Positions 29,046-37,859 of a stretch of DNA of 64,000 nucleotides are shown one piece after another. Source of the DNA: an uncultured Myxococcales bacterium (GTDB lineage: Bacteria > Myxococcota_A > Bradymonadia > UBA7976 > VGTA01); assembly GCA_937146725.1 (NCBI GenBank), contig CAKZRU010000182.1, positions 1 to 64,000 on the forward strand, in the 5' to 3' direction. Numbering within the stretch: the stretch's first letter is position 1; the number at the start of each line of letters is the position of its first letter. The notes under the pieces are model-generated. The model was not told the origin of the DNA. It ran no database searches and was given only the letters and a program-made list of their open reading frames with translations. The position numbers and the translations under genes are program-made.

Positions 29046-30704
29046 GTGAATCATGCCTCTTCAACGCCTCTTGATACAGAAGCAAAAAGATACCTTCGGC
29101 ATCATGCCTTATTGGAGTCGGCTCGTCAGCAAGCTCACACTTATTTAAATCAAGTCTGGCTTCAGCTCAATCGCATCCTATCCCGAGAGTTAGAGGGTGA
29201 GCTTAAGCAAAGTAATTGGCTTGAGTTAATCGCTCCCCAAGAAGATCGTTTGCTCGGATTAAGATGGAGATCAAGTAGCTTACAAGGTGGGATTATTTTA
29301 GAGGTGGCCGATGTGAGGCATTGGACTCAAGTCAGTGGGGATCATATCGTGTATACACTATCGTCGCCCAGTGCTTCTACTAGAGCTCTCCTTGCCCAAC
29401 GTTGTTCAGATTTGGCTTTAGAGCAGACTTTTAGTAAGGCCAATACGGCGATTTCTCTCATTCGTTATGGGGCTGAAAGTTCAAGAGTTTTTTCCCTTGC
29501 CACGCCCTTACACATGAGTGATCCAAGACAAGAAGCCCAAGCGGTTTTAGAAGCTATGGCTTATCTATGGGAGCTCATTGAAAGCGATAGTGAGCTTGCC
29601 CAAGCGCAGCAAAGTGCACATGAGCCTCAGTATTCAGAAGCCCCTCGTTATGCAAGTGCAGCACCACCCATCACGCCCACAGAGCGAGTACGGCCCGAAA
29701 AAAGAGAACGCTCAGCACCACAGCGAAGCCTACCACGAGCAACCGATTCAGCGGCTCCAAGTCCGGCAGCCTTTCCGCCTACACTTCAACCACAGCCCTC
29801 ACTTGCGCCAGAGGAGTTTAAGCAAGAATTAACACCTAATCATCCACCTCAAATCGATATTGAAAATGCGACTCTTGATGAAGTGGAGCAAGCCTTTGCG
29901 GGGATGAATAAGGAAGAAATGATTAAGGCGATTCAAGCACAGGTGAGACAGCGTCCTGGTCGTTTGATCCGCGGTGGAGAGAAAAAAGCAACTCCGGTTT
30001 TATCAGAACCACCACGCTTTGTGCCTCGTTCTTTAAAGTCCGAAGAAGCAGAACGAGTATTGGCAAGATCAGATCTTACTGAACAGCATTCAGAGGGTCG
30101 AGTGTATGAGCCAAATCAGAGTGTAGAAGCGATCGACTTAAGTCAGGTCAAAACGCCGGTGGCCGAAGCGAGTTTAAGCCAAGCTTCTATGCTTGAGCAA
30201 ACCTTATTGGCCAAGGACCAAGCTGGTCAAGCGAGTCAACCAAGTCAAGCGAGTCAACCAAGTTATATTAAAGCGCTTAGTAGTGATGAAATACCGATTG
30301 ACCCAAGCAGTGTGATCATTAAGGCGCCACCGGCTCAAGAAATACAAGAGCTGTCTTTAGGTGCCGATTCTGAAATACAAGGAGTACAAGGGGTAAATGA
30401 ACCCGAGCTAATGCTGAGCTCAGATGATTTAAGAGCCGGTATAGGTCATGAAGCAGAGGATGAATCATCTAACGCTAAGTTAATTGATGCCAAGGAGCTG
30501 AATCCTAAAGTATTGGGTACAATGTTAGAAAGAGTTGGGCTTCCACCTTGGCGGGTAAACTCTTATGATGAGGGGAGAGGGCAGATCTTATGGCTCAATA
30601 ATGGTGCCCATATCGACTATAATCCTGCCGGAGAGGTAATCTTGGGCGGCGAAAATCAAGATGAAACCCGGATTAGACTCAGTCAAATGGGCATCGTGGT
30701 ATAA
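29046..30704 (+). CDS. Unrecognised protein with low-complexity centre
   Basis: I do not recognise this protein (552 residues from the GTG start). Residues 1-180 look globular, with alpha and beta segments and several Trp and Leu residues. The middle (about 190-480) is rich in Pro, Ala, Gln, Ser and Glu and probably disordered, including short duplications such as QASQPSQASQPS. A small globular C-terminal piece (about 490-552), with GLPPWRVNSYDEGRG and HIDYNPAGEVILGG, may be a second fold. There is no signal peptide or membrane helix. Start: AAAGGG lies nine bases before the GTG at 29046; a TTG 24 bp upstream lacks such a site. It is divergent from the kinase gene. Confidence 0.72.
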   Translation: MNHASSTPLDTEAKRYLRHHALLESARQQAHTYLNQVWLQLNRILSRELEGELKQSNWLELIAPQEDRLLGLRWRSSSLQGGIILEVADVRHWTQVSGDHIVYTLSSPSASTRALLAQRCSDLALEQTFSKANTAISLIRYGAESSRVFSLATPLHMSDPRQEAQAVLEAMAYLWELIESDSELAQAQQSAHEPQYSEAPRYASAAPPITPTERVRPEKRERSAPQRSLPRATDSAAPSPAAFPPTLQPQPSLAPEEFKQELTPNHPPQIDIENATLDEVEQAFAGMNKEEMIKAIQAQVRQRPGRLIRGGEKKATPVLSEPPRFVPRSLKSEEAERVLARSDLTEQHSEGRVYEPNQSVEAIDLSQVKTPVAEASLSQASMLEQTLLAKDQAGQASQPSQASQPSYIKALSSDEIPIDPSSVIIKAPPAQEIQELSLGADSEIQGVQGVNEPELMLSSDDLRAGIGHEAEDESSNAKLIDAKELNPKVLGTMLERVGLPPWRVNSYDEGRGQILWLNNGAHIDYNPAGEVILGGENQDETRIRLSQMGIVV

Positions 30705-30737
30705 GGCCTAAATAAGCCAACATAAGTCAACATAAGC

Positions 30738-30754
30738 TTAATCCTATGGATTAA
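30738..30754. terminator. Small hairpin between convergent genes
   Basis: TTAATCC TAT GGATTAA forms a perfect 7-bp stem between the plus-strand unknown gene and the minus-strand outer-membrane-like gene, overlapping the latter's stop codon. There is no long T-tract on either side, so it is only a weak candidate for a bidirectional terminator. Confidence 0.35.
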
Positions 30755-31518
30755 AAGCCTAAAAGTTGCAGGCCTAAAAGCACTTGATAATGGTTAAACC
30801 ACTTGCCCTTTTCTTTAATCTCTACGATGAGTGGATTATCTTCGAGTTCGGCTTCGGTAGGTTCTCGATACTCATAAGCAAGATAATCATAAAGATGTGA
30901 CCAACCAAACTCGATATATAATTCGGCAAGATCACTCATCACCCAACGAACTCTTGTACCAAGGTATGAACCAAGGGTAACTTGACTGACTTCGCCTTCT
31001 TCAACATCAAACATAATGCCATTTAAGCCACCCAAGGCGACTAAGCCCCAGCTTTGGCCTTCCAACACATGAAGCGCAAGCATAGGGCGCAGGTGTATAT
31101 CGATGGCATCATCATAGTCACCAAGTTCAAAGGTTCGTCCAAAACCTAAGCTTGTACTTAAGCTTAGTTCTAAACGTTTAACCCAATGATCATCGAGTCC
31201 ACTGCCTAGCCTTGAGCCGAGCGATAAGCCAAATAAGGGAAAAGTGCCCACATCCAAGCTACTAATTCTCGGCGAAAGATAACTAGCGGCCGAACCAAAG
31301 GAAAGGCCTAAAAAGCTAGCCACTCTAAAACCACTAGCCCCTTGAGTCCACTCGACAGTTCGTTCACGTTTGGGCGTGATCGGTCTTTGATCGATTAGTG
31401 GATTAAAGTCAAAGGGAGGTGCTTCAATGCTGGTTTGTGCCCAAGTAGGGCTGGCGCTCATCAATAATAAAAAAGAAAGAATGACTTTGGTCATATTGAT
31501 GAGCAGCAAGCGAAGCAT
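30751..31518 (-). CDS. Probable outer-membrane beta-barrel or periplasmic protein
   Basis: This 255-residue protein has a signal peptide ending in SPTWA. The mature part has alternating hydrophobic/polar strands, many Gly and aromatic residues and a C-terminal hydrophobic-aromatic end (QVLLGLQLLGF), as in outer-membrane barrels. Repeated segments such as SLGFGRTFELGDY and VTLGSYLGTRVRWV fit beta strands joined by turns. No named family is recognised. It lies 23 bp downstream of EF-G on the same strand, so read-through from fusA is possible but functionally odd. A Met eight residues into the signal could also be the start. Confidence 0.68.
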   Translation of the reverse strand: MLRLLLINMTKVILSFLLLMSASPTWAQTSIEAPPFDFNPLIDQRPITPKRERTVEWTQGASGFRVASFLGLSFGSAASYLSPRISSLDVGTFPLFGLSLGSRLGSGLDDHWVKRLELSLSTSLGFGRTFELGDYDDAIDIHLRPMLALHVLEGQSWGLVALGGLNGIMFDVEEGEVSQVTLGSYLGTRVRWVMSDLAELYIEFGWSHLYDYLAYEYREPTEAELEDNPLIVEIKEKGKWFNHYQVLLGLQLLGF

Positions 31519-31541
31519 TAAGGATTGACTAAGAACTTGAC

Positions 31542-33614
31542 TTAGCGATCCTTGTACTTCTCACGAAGATCTTCTGCAACACTTGAAGGAACTTGTGCAT
31601 ATTTAGCAAATTCCATTGAGAATTCACCCTTACCTTGTGTGCCTGAACGAAGAACGTTTGAGTACGCAAACATCTCAGCCAAAGGTACATCAGCTTCGAT
31701 ACGGCAGAAACCATCTTCTTCAGTAGTGTTGGTGATGATGCCACGACGTTGGTTCAATGAACCGATCATAGTTCCTTGGAACTCAACAGGACCTTCAACA
31801 CTTACCGCCATGATCGGCTCAAGAATTGCAGGCTTAGCACTCTCATAAGCGCTACGGAAAGCGCCAGAAGCCGCAGATTGGAACGCCATGTCTGATGAGT
31901 CAACCGGGTGTTGCTTACCATCGTTGATGACAAACTTAACGTTTACAACGGGGAAGCCGATTAGACGACCCTTGCCCATTTGTGAACGGAAGCCCTTTTC
32001 ACAAGAAGGGATATACTCTTTTGGAATCACACCACCAACGATTTTTGATTCAAATGCGAATTCTGCCTCTTCACAAGGCTCCATCCAACCTGCAACACGA
32101 CCAAACTGACCTGAACCACCAGTTTGCTTCTTGTGGGTGTAATCAAAGTCGGTACGGCGAGTAATGGTCTCACGATAAGCAACCTGAGGTGCACCGGTTT
32201 CAACTTCAGCGTTATACTCACGCTTCATGCGCTCGATATACACCTCAAGGTGAAGCTCACCCATACCTTGGATGATGGTCTCGCCACTTTCTTCGTCAAC
32301 ATAGCAACGGAAGGTGGGGTCCTCACGAGTAAAGCGACCAAGCGCCTTACCCATATTAACTTGAGCTTTGTTGTCAACAGGCTTAATCATAAGATTAATA
32401 ACCGGCTCAGGAATGTGCATTGAGGTCATCGCTAGGCTGTTTTTACCGTCAGTGAAGGTATCGCCAGATGCACATTCAACACCAAAGAGAGCTACGATAT
32501 CACCAGCATCTGCTGCATCGATATCTTCCATGTCATTTGAGTGCATGCGCACTAAGCGACCAACCTTAACCTTTCGGTTGTTACGAAGGTTGTGGATGAA
32601 CTCGCCCTTGGTCAAGGTACCACGATAGATACGAACATAAGTCAACTGGCCATAGCGACCATCTTCAAGTTTGAAAGCAAGACAAACAAGTGACTCATCT
32701 TTGTCAGAGCTAAGAACAACTTCTTGCTCGTCATTCTCTTGATCAAGCGCAACGTTTTCAACATCAGTTGGGCAAGGTAGATAGTATGTCACGCCGTCAA
32801 GCAGTGCTTGAACACCAACATTCTTATAAGCACTACCACAGAATACTGGAGTAAGCTCTAGTGAAAGAGTGGCTTGGCGAATCGCATTTTTGAGCATATC
32901 TACAGGGATTTCTTCACCCTCTAGGAAAAGCATTGCGATGTCATCATCGAACATTGAGATTGCATCGATGAGCTTCTCACGATACTCGGCTGCTTGATCA
33001 ACAAGATCGGCAGGAATCTCAGTCTCACGGATATCATTTCCGTTCTCACCCTCAAAGTAGCGAGCTTGCATGGTCACCAAGTCCACGTGACCAACATGCT
33101 TGTCCTCAAGTCCGATAGGGATCTGAATCATGACAGCGTTGTGCTTGAGCTTGTCACGAAGTTGCTCGCAGACCTTAAATGGGTTTGCACCAGAGCGGTC
33201 ACACTTGTTAACAAAGGCAACACGAGGTACATTATAGCGTTTCATTTGGCGGTCAACAGTGATTGACTGACTTTGAACACCCGCTACTGAGCACAGAACA
33301 AGAATGGCACCATCAAGAACACGTAGAGCACGCTCTACCTCAACGGTAAAGTCAACGTGGCCCGGGGTGTCGATGATGTTTACATGGTGATCTTTCCATT
33401 CGCAGTAGGTTGCTGCCGATTGGATGGTAATACCGCGCTCTTTTTCGAGCTCCATAGAGTCCATCTTTGCGCCAACGCCATCTTTACCACGAACTTCGTG
33501 GATTGCGTGAATACGATTGGTGTAGAAAAGAATGCGCTCAGTTAGAGTAGTCTTACCTGAGTCGATGTGCGCGCTGATTCCGATATTACGGACGCGATTT
33601 AGATCAGTGATCAT
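31542..33614 (-). CDS. fusA: Elongation factor G, mitochondrial EFG1-like (spd) subtype
   Basis: This 690-residue ribosomal translocase GTPase has G1 AHIDSGKTT near residue 16, G2/switch region [12 protein letters not shown]3 DTPGHVDF and G4 NKCDRSG, and domain order II-V is complete. The wording differs from standard bacterial [16 protein letters not shown] for AHIDAGKTTTTER, and [20 protein letters not shown], which is nearly that of mitochondrial EF-G1. That matches the subfamily known from spirochaetes, planctomycetes and delta-proteobacteria (spdEFG1). Start: GGAGATCCCT precedes the ATG at 33614; the frame continues 29 residues upstream but that extension is not EF-G. It is not flanked by rpsL, rpsG or tuf, unlike the str operon copy in most bacteria. 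Confidence 0.95.
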   Translation of the reverse strand: MITDLNRVRNIGISAHIDSGKTTLTERILFYTNRIHAIHEVRGKDGVGAKMDSMELEKERGITIQSAATYCEWKDHHVNIIDTPGHVDFTVEVERALRVLDGAILVLCSVAGVQSQSITVDRQMKRYNVPRVAFVNKCDRSGANPFKVCEQLRDKLKHNAVMIQIPIGLEDKHVGHVDLVTMQARYFEGENGNDIRETEIPADLVDQAAEYREKLIDAISMFDDDIAMLFLEGEEIPVDMLKNAIRQATLSLELTPVFCGSAYKNVGVQALLDGVTYYLPCPTDVENVALDQENDEQEVVLSSDKDESLVCLAFKLEDGRYGQLTYVRIYRGTLTKGEFIHNLRNNRKVKVGRLVRMHSNDMEDIDAADAGDIVALFGVECASGDTFTDGKNSLAMTSMHIPEPVINLMIKPVDNKAQVNMGKALGRFTREDPTFRCYVDEESGETIIQGMGELHLEVYIERMKREYNAEVETGAPQVAYRETITRRTDFDYTHKKQTGGSGQFGRVAGWMEPCEEAEFAFESKIVGGVIPKEYIPSCEKGFRSQMGKGRLIGFPVVNVKFVINDGKQHPVDSSDMAFQSAASGAFRSAYESAKPAILEPIMAVSVEGPVEFQGTMIGSLNQRRGIITNTTEEDGFCRIEADVPLAEMFAYSNVLRSGTQGKGEFSMEFAKYAQVPSSVAEDLREKYKDR

Positions 33615-33673
33615 AGGGATCTCCTGTCGAACTGTATGTGAAAACACTATAGAGAATCTTTGAAAGTTGGCGC

Positions 33674-33701
33674 AGTGTACGAAAAAATGGAGAAAACTCA
33701 A
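33674..33701 (-). promoter_or_regulatory. Putative sigma-70 promoter for fusA
   Basis: Read on the minus strand, TTGAGT (33696-33701) and TACACT (33674-33679) are 16 bp apart, about 60 bp upstream of the EF-G start codon. Both hexamers keep the key positions (TTG, TA...T). No other candidate closer to the gene is better. Not experimentally shown. Confidence 0.5.
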
Positions 33702-33895
33702 CAGATTTCTACATCTTAATCCATGTAATTGCAGATAAACTCTTAAGATCTACAATTTGTATCGTCTTTGAAAAGGCTGAATCACCACCAAAAAAACGTT
33801 TTGCTCACCTGGTGACTGATTCTCGTTAAAGCTAATGTTTTTAGTTATTTAGGTTTGATTCGGCTTAGCTTGATGCTTATTATCGAACCTAGGAC

Positions 33896-34546
33896 TTATT
33901 TGGTCTTTATAGATGAATCTGCTTGAGGAAGGTTAAGATTTAACTTTTGTCTTCTCAGCCATTCTTTTCGGTTGGGCTCAAGGATTTGTAAAGATTGACT
34001 TAGATTATCCTTTATGGATTGCAAAGGCTTTTCAAAACTTACGATGACCCATCGAAGCCCTTCTTTGCGTAAAGAAATAGGATTGTCAGAGCGAGTTAAT
34101 ATAGTCATTTCTTGTTCTTCGGGACTTCCGGATAGGACACGTCTAATACTCACTCCTTGTTCCACTGTACCCTGATCTTGTGATTGAGCCCATTTGAGCT
34201 TTTCACCCACCAAAAGTTCCCACAGACGAGTTTCATTACTTGGTAATTTTAGTTGACTTAACAGTGGCCCCAAAGCTTCTTGGCGTGCCCAAAGTTTTGC
34301 TTTTGGGCTTGGATAAGCTTTGATCCCTTCGTCAATCTTTTGTATGGATTTTAGAATATCATTTAATAATTCACTTGTTTTAGCACTGAGTGAGGCCTTG
34401 GTTAAGGCTTGATCACCTTGTTCTAAAGCCAAGCCAAAGAGTTTAAGGGCCCCCTCTGGGGTTTGTGGGTCTCGAGTGTCTTGACAGGCAAAAATAAATA
34501 GCAAAGAGAGTAAAAATAGTGGAAGTTTTTTAGCGAAGCGATACAT
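33896..34546 (-). CDS. Small lipoprotein of unknown function
   Basis: This 216-residue lipoprotein has a signal ending in FIFAC, so the mature N-terminus would be a lipidated Cys. The mature part is helical near the start (PEGALKLFGLALEQGDQALTKASLSAKTSELLNDIL), then mixed, with LRWVIVSFEK in a C-terminal beta segment, and ends in a basic helix. This layout (helix pair, then beta sheet) recalls DUF4878/NTF2-like lipoproteins, but I cannot assign it. A divergent gene 162 bp away encodes a shorter lipoprotein with a similar start. Function unknown. Confidence 0.7.
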   Translation of the reverse strand: MYRFAKKLPLFLLSLLFIFACQDTRDPQTPEGALKLFGLALEQGDQALTKASLSAKTSELLNDILKSIQKIDEGIKAYPSPKAKLWARQEALGPLLSQLKLPSNETRLWELLVGEKLKWAQSQDQGTVEQGVSIRRVLSGSPEEQEMTILTRSDNPISLRKEGLRWVIVSFEKPLQSIKDNLSQSLQILEPNRKEWLRRQKLNLNLPQADSSIKTK

Positions 34547-34708
34547 AAAGAGTAATCCTTATTATTAAAGTGATGACAGCCACTTGACTCACGACTATTA
34601 TTTGATGATCTAAATCAAAGCATTGACGAATTGATTGAGCCGTTCTCTTTGTGTCTCTATCAGATGCAAGACCGAAGCTCAATTCAAGTCTAAACTTGGA
34701 AGCAAATT

Positions 34709-35149
34709 GTGAAACATTTATCAAGTAAATCACTCATTCTCTTCGTATATATTTTTTTAGTCTCCTGTGCTCCACCACGTGAAGACCCAGCAGTAAATGC
34801 TTATCGAACGGCGATCTCTTATTTAAGTATGGGGAAAAGCAATTCTTTGTGGAATATACTTGCGAAAGAAAGTAAAAAGCGTTTGAACAAGAGTCTTAAT
34901 CGTGAACTCGAAGATGACTCTGCGCCAGCACAGTTCGAATTAGAATTGGATTGGGCGTTTGAATCTCCTTTTGCAGGTCAAGCTACTCTTTACACCGACT
35001 CTCAAAAGGGATTGAGCGATAAGCATCGGTTAATACATACAGTTTACGCTTCTCAGTCTTGGCTAATCCCTATAGTCTTAGAAGAGGGCACTTGGCGAGT
35101 GGACTTACTCAATGCTCGTCTTTTATCACCCAATCATATTCTTCCTTAG
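34709..35149 (+). CDS. Small lipoprotein, possible relative of divergent neighbour
   Basis: This 146-residue lipoprotein has a signal ending in LVSC. The mature part contains NAYRTAISYLSMGKSNSLWNILAKESKKRLNKSL-type helices followed by beta-rich sequence ending in WRVDLLN. The pattern parallels the divergently encoded 216-residue lipoprotein (small helix pair, then EGTWRVDL against EGLRWVIV). The start is GTG; GGAAG lies about eight bases upstream. The next gene (pseudokinase) begins 11 bp after its stop, so they are probably one operon. Confidence 0.7.
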   Translation: MKHLSSKSLILFVYIFLVSCAPPREDPAVNAYRTAISYLSMGKSNSLWNILAKESKKRLNKSLNRELEDDSAPAQFELELDWAFESPFAGQATLYTDSQKGLSDKHRLIHTVYASQSWLIPIVLEEGTWRVDLLNARLLSPNHILP

Positions 35150-35160
35150 AGGTACTAGAG

Positions 35161-37800
35161 TTGACTTATACATCATCTAATCAAGCGAGCAATGAATCAG
35201 CCTCAGCGATATTATCATCCGGTGCAATGATCGGAGGACGTTTTGAAGTTCAACAGGTGATCCGACGTGATTTTGCAGGTGTTGTTTACAGTGCTAGAGA
35301 TGAGCAAAGCCAACGTGATGTAGAGTGTTTAATCATTAATCTTTCTAATGAGGACACTCAAAAATTGTTAGAGTTAAGAGCTCACATCCATGATGTCAAA
35401 CAGCTAAAACTCAAGAGCTTTGCATCGACTTATGGGATTGGTAAGCAGGGCATAGATGGTTATTTAGTACGTCAAAAAATTGAAGGACGACCCTTAACAG
35501 ATCATTTAAATCATCGCTCACAGAGCCATCGTCCTTTTAAGCAAAGAGGCCTTTGTTCTTTACTGATCGAAATGATTCAAGCGCTTGAGGCCCTCAAGGC
35601 TCAAGAAATAGATATTAGTGAACATGGCTTACTAAGACCAAATATTATTATGATACAAAATCAGAGTAAGCCCCGCGTGCGTTTGACCGATATGGGGCTA
35701 GGCTCACTCAGGCAATATTTGGTAAAAAACAAAGAAGTAGATCCTTGGACAAGAGGCTGTATTCCAGAGTTAAGAGGGGAAGCAGTACCAATGTATCCAG
35801 ATCTTTATGCAATGGGAGCATTGTTGTTTCAAATGACTCAGCTAAGACCCTTTACCAAGGGCTGGTTACGTGAGTTGTCGGTTTCGCCAACCTTTTCTCA
35901 GCTTCCAGATTTAATTGAAGCCTGTACCGCAACCGATCCTTTAATTACCTTACAAGACTTAAAGAGTGAGCTTAAATATGCGGCCCAATCTCAAGTTGAA
36001 AGTGGTGGGTTAACTAAGGATCTGTCCCAGCTACAAGAACGCTTACAAAAGATCATTCATTACGAGACAAGCACCAGTCAGGATGAGCCTAACCCAATTG
36101 AACAAGGCTTGTTATCTGAGTCTGATATGCTGTCTGAGTCGGGTATAAAAGAAGAGGAAGTCGCATTAAACCAAATGCCTCCCACTGTCGAAATCCCATT
36201 GGCACAAGTTGATCATGAAATACTCGCAGCTGAACCAAGCGTGAGCGTGATTTTTGATCAGTTGCCATCAGAGCAAGAGGCCTTCGCAAGTGATATAGAG
36301 TCTCCAATCTTTTTGACTCCTATGCCAACAAGCGCTTATCAGCCAAGTTCTTCAGATAAAGCTGTCTCCATTACAGATTTACCTGAAAGAGAAAGTAAGA
36401 ACTTGCAGGCACCTGCGGATTTCTCAGCAGAGGCTGAGGAGGAACCTTTGGTTTATTTTGAGCAAGATATACTTGCAAAAGAAGCATTGGCTCAACAGGC
36501 ATCCGACGCAGAAGGTGGAGAGTCTGAGCTTGCGGTTGATATGTCTGCTATGAATGAGATGTTGACCGAGTTTAACCAAACTAAAAGTCCACAAACCGAG
36601 TCTAACGTACAAGGGTCTTCCCAAGAAGAGTTGCAAGCATCTGTAAAAGAAGTTCCGGTTAAAACGAGCTTAGTGAACGAAGGTCAAGATCGCCAATTTG
36701 AGAGTCGAATTGAAACCTTACATGGGATTGACTTGGAAGAACTTGATGAGGAACGAGCTTTATTTCAACAGTCTTTGGCCCAAAATGAAGATGGTCGGCT
36801 GGTTAATACACCTCAAATCCCCGCTACACCACCGGTGCCGGTTATGCCACCAATGGCAGAACCGGTGGCTTCTCCTTTGTATGCCACTGCGGATGATCCT
36901 GATATGTTGGCCTTTTTACCCTCAACTCCTGAGCCTAGCTTACCTTATGATGATGATTTAAGTGGGCAGCGATGGATTGTGGTACGGGCTGGAATTGACT
37001 ATGGTCCTTATACTCTCGATGAGCTTTCTCACCAGCTGTTTAGAGAAGAAATCAATTTAGAAACCGAGATTTGTGATATTGAAACCGATCAGCGAGCTGC
37101 TTTAGGTGAGTTTAGCTCCTTGGATCATGTTCTTAATCAATGGGCCAAAGAGCGCTTGGAACGAAAGCGACAACGAGTGATTCAAGAACAAAAAGCGAAG
37201 TTGCGCCGGCGAATTGTTCTGATTGCCGGCCTCGCTTTGGTAGTCACACTCAGTTTTGCTGGAGTGAGCTACGGTCCACAAATTAGAGCGGCAATGCTTC
37301 CGGTACCTGCCAATGTACAACTTGAACAATGGGTGCCACAAGTACCCACGATGGAAGCCCTGGAATACTTAAAGGAAAGCAAGGCTAAGCTAAGAGAGAA
37401 AGCCCGAATAAAACGTGCTAAAAAAGCCAGATTGGAAACATTAAGAGATGCGAAAGCAATGGCTAAAGAAGCTCGTGAGGCGGCGGAAGCAAGCACTGTT
37501 GACTTTAATAAAAGAGGAAGCAAGAAATCTCGTTTCTCAAGACAGGCCTTTGATAAAACTCTATCCACAAGATCTTCTCGTTTAATGAAATGTATTGAAG
37601 CCGAAGCAAGAAGATCACCCAATAAAGAGGTTCTAAAAGTGACCATGACAGTTCAGCAGACAGGTCGCTTCTTAAATGCTAGACTTGCCAATGGAAGTGG
37701 CCCCGGAGTGAAATGCGTTTTTAGAGCGATTCAAGGTCTAAAGATGGAACCTTTCTCTGGTGGAGATAAGACGATTACTCTGCCTTATAAAGTAAAATAA
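35161..37800 (+). CDS. Membrane pseudokinase with GYF-like and AgmX/TonB-like C-terminal domains
   Basis: 879 residues from a TTG start. The N-terminal 270 residues follow the kinase fold: IGGRFEVQQVIRRDFAGVVYSARD is a Gly-loop-like strand, but the ATP Lys is absent (VECLIINL), the catalytic HRD is replaced (SEHGLLRPNIIMI) and DFG is DMG. It should not be an active kinase. A long acidic linker follows. A GYF_2-like domain (RWIVVRAGIDYGPYTLDEL, about 635-700) precedes a transmembrane helix (VLIAGLALVVTLSFAGVSYG). Coiled, Ala/Lys/Arg-rich sequence then leads to a C-terminal AgmX/PglI/TonB-type domain (LMKCIEAEARR...LPYKVK). Such C-termini occur in motility and envelope complexes. Start: AGAGG eight bases upstream supports TTG at 35161; a longer frame overlaps the previous gene. 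Confidence 0.82.
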   Translation: MTYTSSNQASNESASAILSSGAMIGGRFEVQQVIRRDFAGVVYSARDEQSQRDVECLIINLSNEDTQKLLELRAHIHDVKQLKLKSFASTYGIGKQGIDGYLVRQKIEGRPLTDHLNHRSQSHRPFKQRGLCSLLIEMIQALEALKAQEIDISEHGLLRPNIIMIQNQSKPRVRLTDMGLGSLRQYLVKNKEVDPWTRGCIPELRGEAVPMYPDLYAMGALLFQMTQLRPFTKGWLRELSVSPTFSQLPDLIEACTATDPLITLQDLKSELKYAAQSQVESGGLTKDLSQLQERLQKIIHYETSTSQDEPNPIEQGLLSESDMLSESGIKEEEVALNQMPPTVEIPLAQVDHEILAAEPSVSVIFDQLPSEQEAFASDIESPIFLTPMPTSAYQPSSSDKAVSITDLPERESKNLQAPADFSAEAEEEPLVYFEQDILAKEALAQQASDAEGGESELAVDMSAMNEMLTEFNQTKSPQTESNVQGSSQEELQASVKEVPVKTSLVNEGQDRQFESRIETLHGIDLEELDEERALFQQSLAQNEDGRLVNTPQIPATPPVPVMPPMAEPVASPLYATADDPDMLAFLPSTPEPSLPYDDDLSGQRWIVVRAGIDYGPYTLDELSHQLFREEINLETEICDIETDQRAALGEFSSLDHVLNQWAKERLERKRQRVIQEQKAKLRRRIVLIAGLALVVTLSFAGVSYGPQIRAAMLPVPANVQLEQWVPQVPTMEALEYLKESKAKLREKARIKRAKKARLETLRDAKAMAKEAREAAEASTVDFNKRGSKKSRFSRQAFDKTLSTRSSRLMKCIEAEARRSPNKEVLKVTMTVQQTGRFLNARLANGSGPGVKCVFRAIQGLKMEPFSGGDKTITLPYKVK

Positions 37801-37859
37801 TAAAGGTTTTGGGAATGCATTTGTCAATCCGAATTAGAAAGCAGTGAAAGATCACAATT

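Noticed and set aside
33615-33701. 29-residue N-terminal extension of EF-G
   Set aside because: EF-G conserved sequence starts at the ATG at 33614, which has a strong ribosome-binding site; the upstream part overlaps the promoter candidate.
35059-35160. 34-residue extension of the pseudokinase into the preceding lipoprotein gene
   Set aside because: A TTG at 35161 has AGAGG at good distance, and the extension overlaps an established coding region in another frame.
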